DNA from: Suilimivivens sp964458255
GTDB taxonomy: Bacteria > Bacillota > Clostridia > Lachnospirales > Lachnospiraceae
Direction: 5' to 3'
NCBI GenBank assembly: GCA_964458255.1
Contig: CAYWHY010000077.1
Coordinates: 1 to 6,562, forward strand
Length of the DNA stretch: 6,562 nucleotides
A model generated the notes under the pieces. It made no database searches and had not been told where the DNA came from. It saw only the letters and a program-made list of their open reading frames with translations. The translations under genes were made by a program, and so were the position numbers. Shown here in pieces: positions 6,043 to 6,562 of the stretch (positions are counted from its first letter, which is position 1; each line of letters starts with the position of its first letter).

Positions 6043-6562
6043 CAAAAAACCGGAAAACCTATCCGCAATATCAAAATCGTTTCACAAAAAAATATCCTCG
6101 GAATTGATACTGATAAACACGGCATCTGTCTAGACGCTTATATTGAAGAGACAACCGACGAACTAACGGGAGAAGTTGCCGACGCAGAAATTATTCCTAA
6201 CATCTATGACATTGAACCTAATAATACATATGAAAAAGAAAGTCTGCCTAAACGCATACGTTATTATCACGGTCTTATTGACACCCAGCTTTTATCCACC
6301 GGTGTGAATTATTCCAAACTTCCCAATATGGTCATTATTGTAATTCTCCCTTATGATCCCTTTGACAAAAACCGCATGGTCTACACCGTTCAAAACCGTT
6401 GTATAGAAGATACCTCTATCCCTTACGAAGACGGAACCAGAAAAATATATCTTTATACCAAAGGAACGGAAGGAAACCCTAGTCAAGAATTAAAAGATAT
6501 GCTAAAATACATAGAGAAATCAACGATTGACAATGTCACTAACAAGGACATTGCCTCCATCC
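6043..6562 (+). pseudogene. Rpn-type PD-(D/E)XK nuclease family transposase, 5'-truncated and running off the window
   Basis: The only plus-strand gene. The frame is open from 6004 (TAG at 6001-6003) to the window end. Recognisable protein begins near TGKPIRNIK (about 6049), then LGIDTDKHGICLDAYIEE, NIYDIEPN, SLPKRIRYYHGLIDTQLL, LPNMVIIVILPYDPFDKNRM, YEDGTRKIYLYTKGTEG and YIEKSTIDNVTNKDI. This is the pattern of the recombination-promoting nuclease / PF12784-type family: Asp in LDAY and the DIE motif form the nuclease core, with Asn where many members have Gln. There is no ATG, GTG or TTG in frame before the motifs. The usual 30-50 N-terminal residues are missing in all three plus frames, so the 5' end is lost at the junction beside the GNAT promoter. 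The 3' end lies outside the window. A homologous remnant is the best reading; a non-canonical start is less likely. Confidence 0.7.

Noticed and set aside
5807..6133. Two plus-strand frames (also 5847-6107) that might supply the missing N-terminus of the Rpn gene
   Set aside because: Neither resembles the Rpn N-terminus; both are antisense to the GNAT remnant and its promoter.
6292..6486. Minus-strand frame of 64 codons
   Set aside because: It is the shadow of the Rpn coding frame and has no family resemblance.

Overview
The window looks like chromosomal DNA from a Clostridia-class Firmicute, most likely Lachnospiraceae. The support is AT-rich codon use, strong GGAGG-type ribosome binding sites, the clostridial flavour of the encoded proteins, and a PD-(D/E)XK (Rpn-type) transposase relative of the kind frequent in that family. 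The assignment is by recognition only. No rRNA, tRNA, CRISPR array or intact mobile element was seen.

Almost everything is on the minus strand, so transcription runs right to left. From the right edge: a 5'-truncated Rpn/PD-(D/E)XK transposase remnant on the plus strand (about 6043-6562, running off the window); a strong promoter firing left (6008-6036); a GNAT acetyltransferase gene that appears broken by two internal deletions (5481-5970); a 144-base leader; then fchA-like cyclodeaminase/cyclohydrolase, folD and recJ, each 31 bases apart and each with its own Shine-Dalgarno. A rho-independent terminator at 1924-1965 closes this unit. A gap of about 300 bases holds the promoter of the next unit, a MurE-family ligase (214-1692) followed by the first 35 codons of priA.

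fchA and folD form a one-carbon pair. FolD keeps the dehydrogenase (NAD(P)) domain but has Ala and Phe where the cyclohydrolase Lys and Gln normally sit. FchA belongs to the FTCD-C family, which can supply methenyl-THF cyclohydrolase. The simplest reading is a split pathway: FolD oxidises or forms methylene-THF and FchA interconverts methenyl- and formyl-THF. RecJ (single-strand exonuclease) shares the transcript but not the pathway. MurE and PriA are cell-wall and replication-restart housekeeping functions.

The left edge is suspect. Bases 1-55 are an exact copy of bases 823-877 from inside murE and cut priA off after codon 35. Because the copy starts at base 1 and is exactly 55 bases long, a common de Bruijn k-mer size, an assembly chimera is at least as likely as a real rearrangement. 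I did not find a convincing new defence or mobile system. The most substantive biological observation is the FolD/FchA division of labour.
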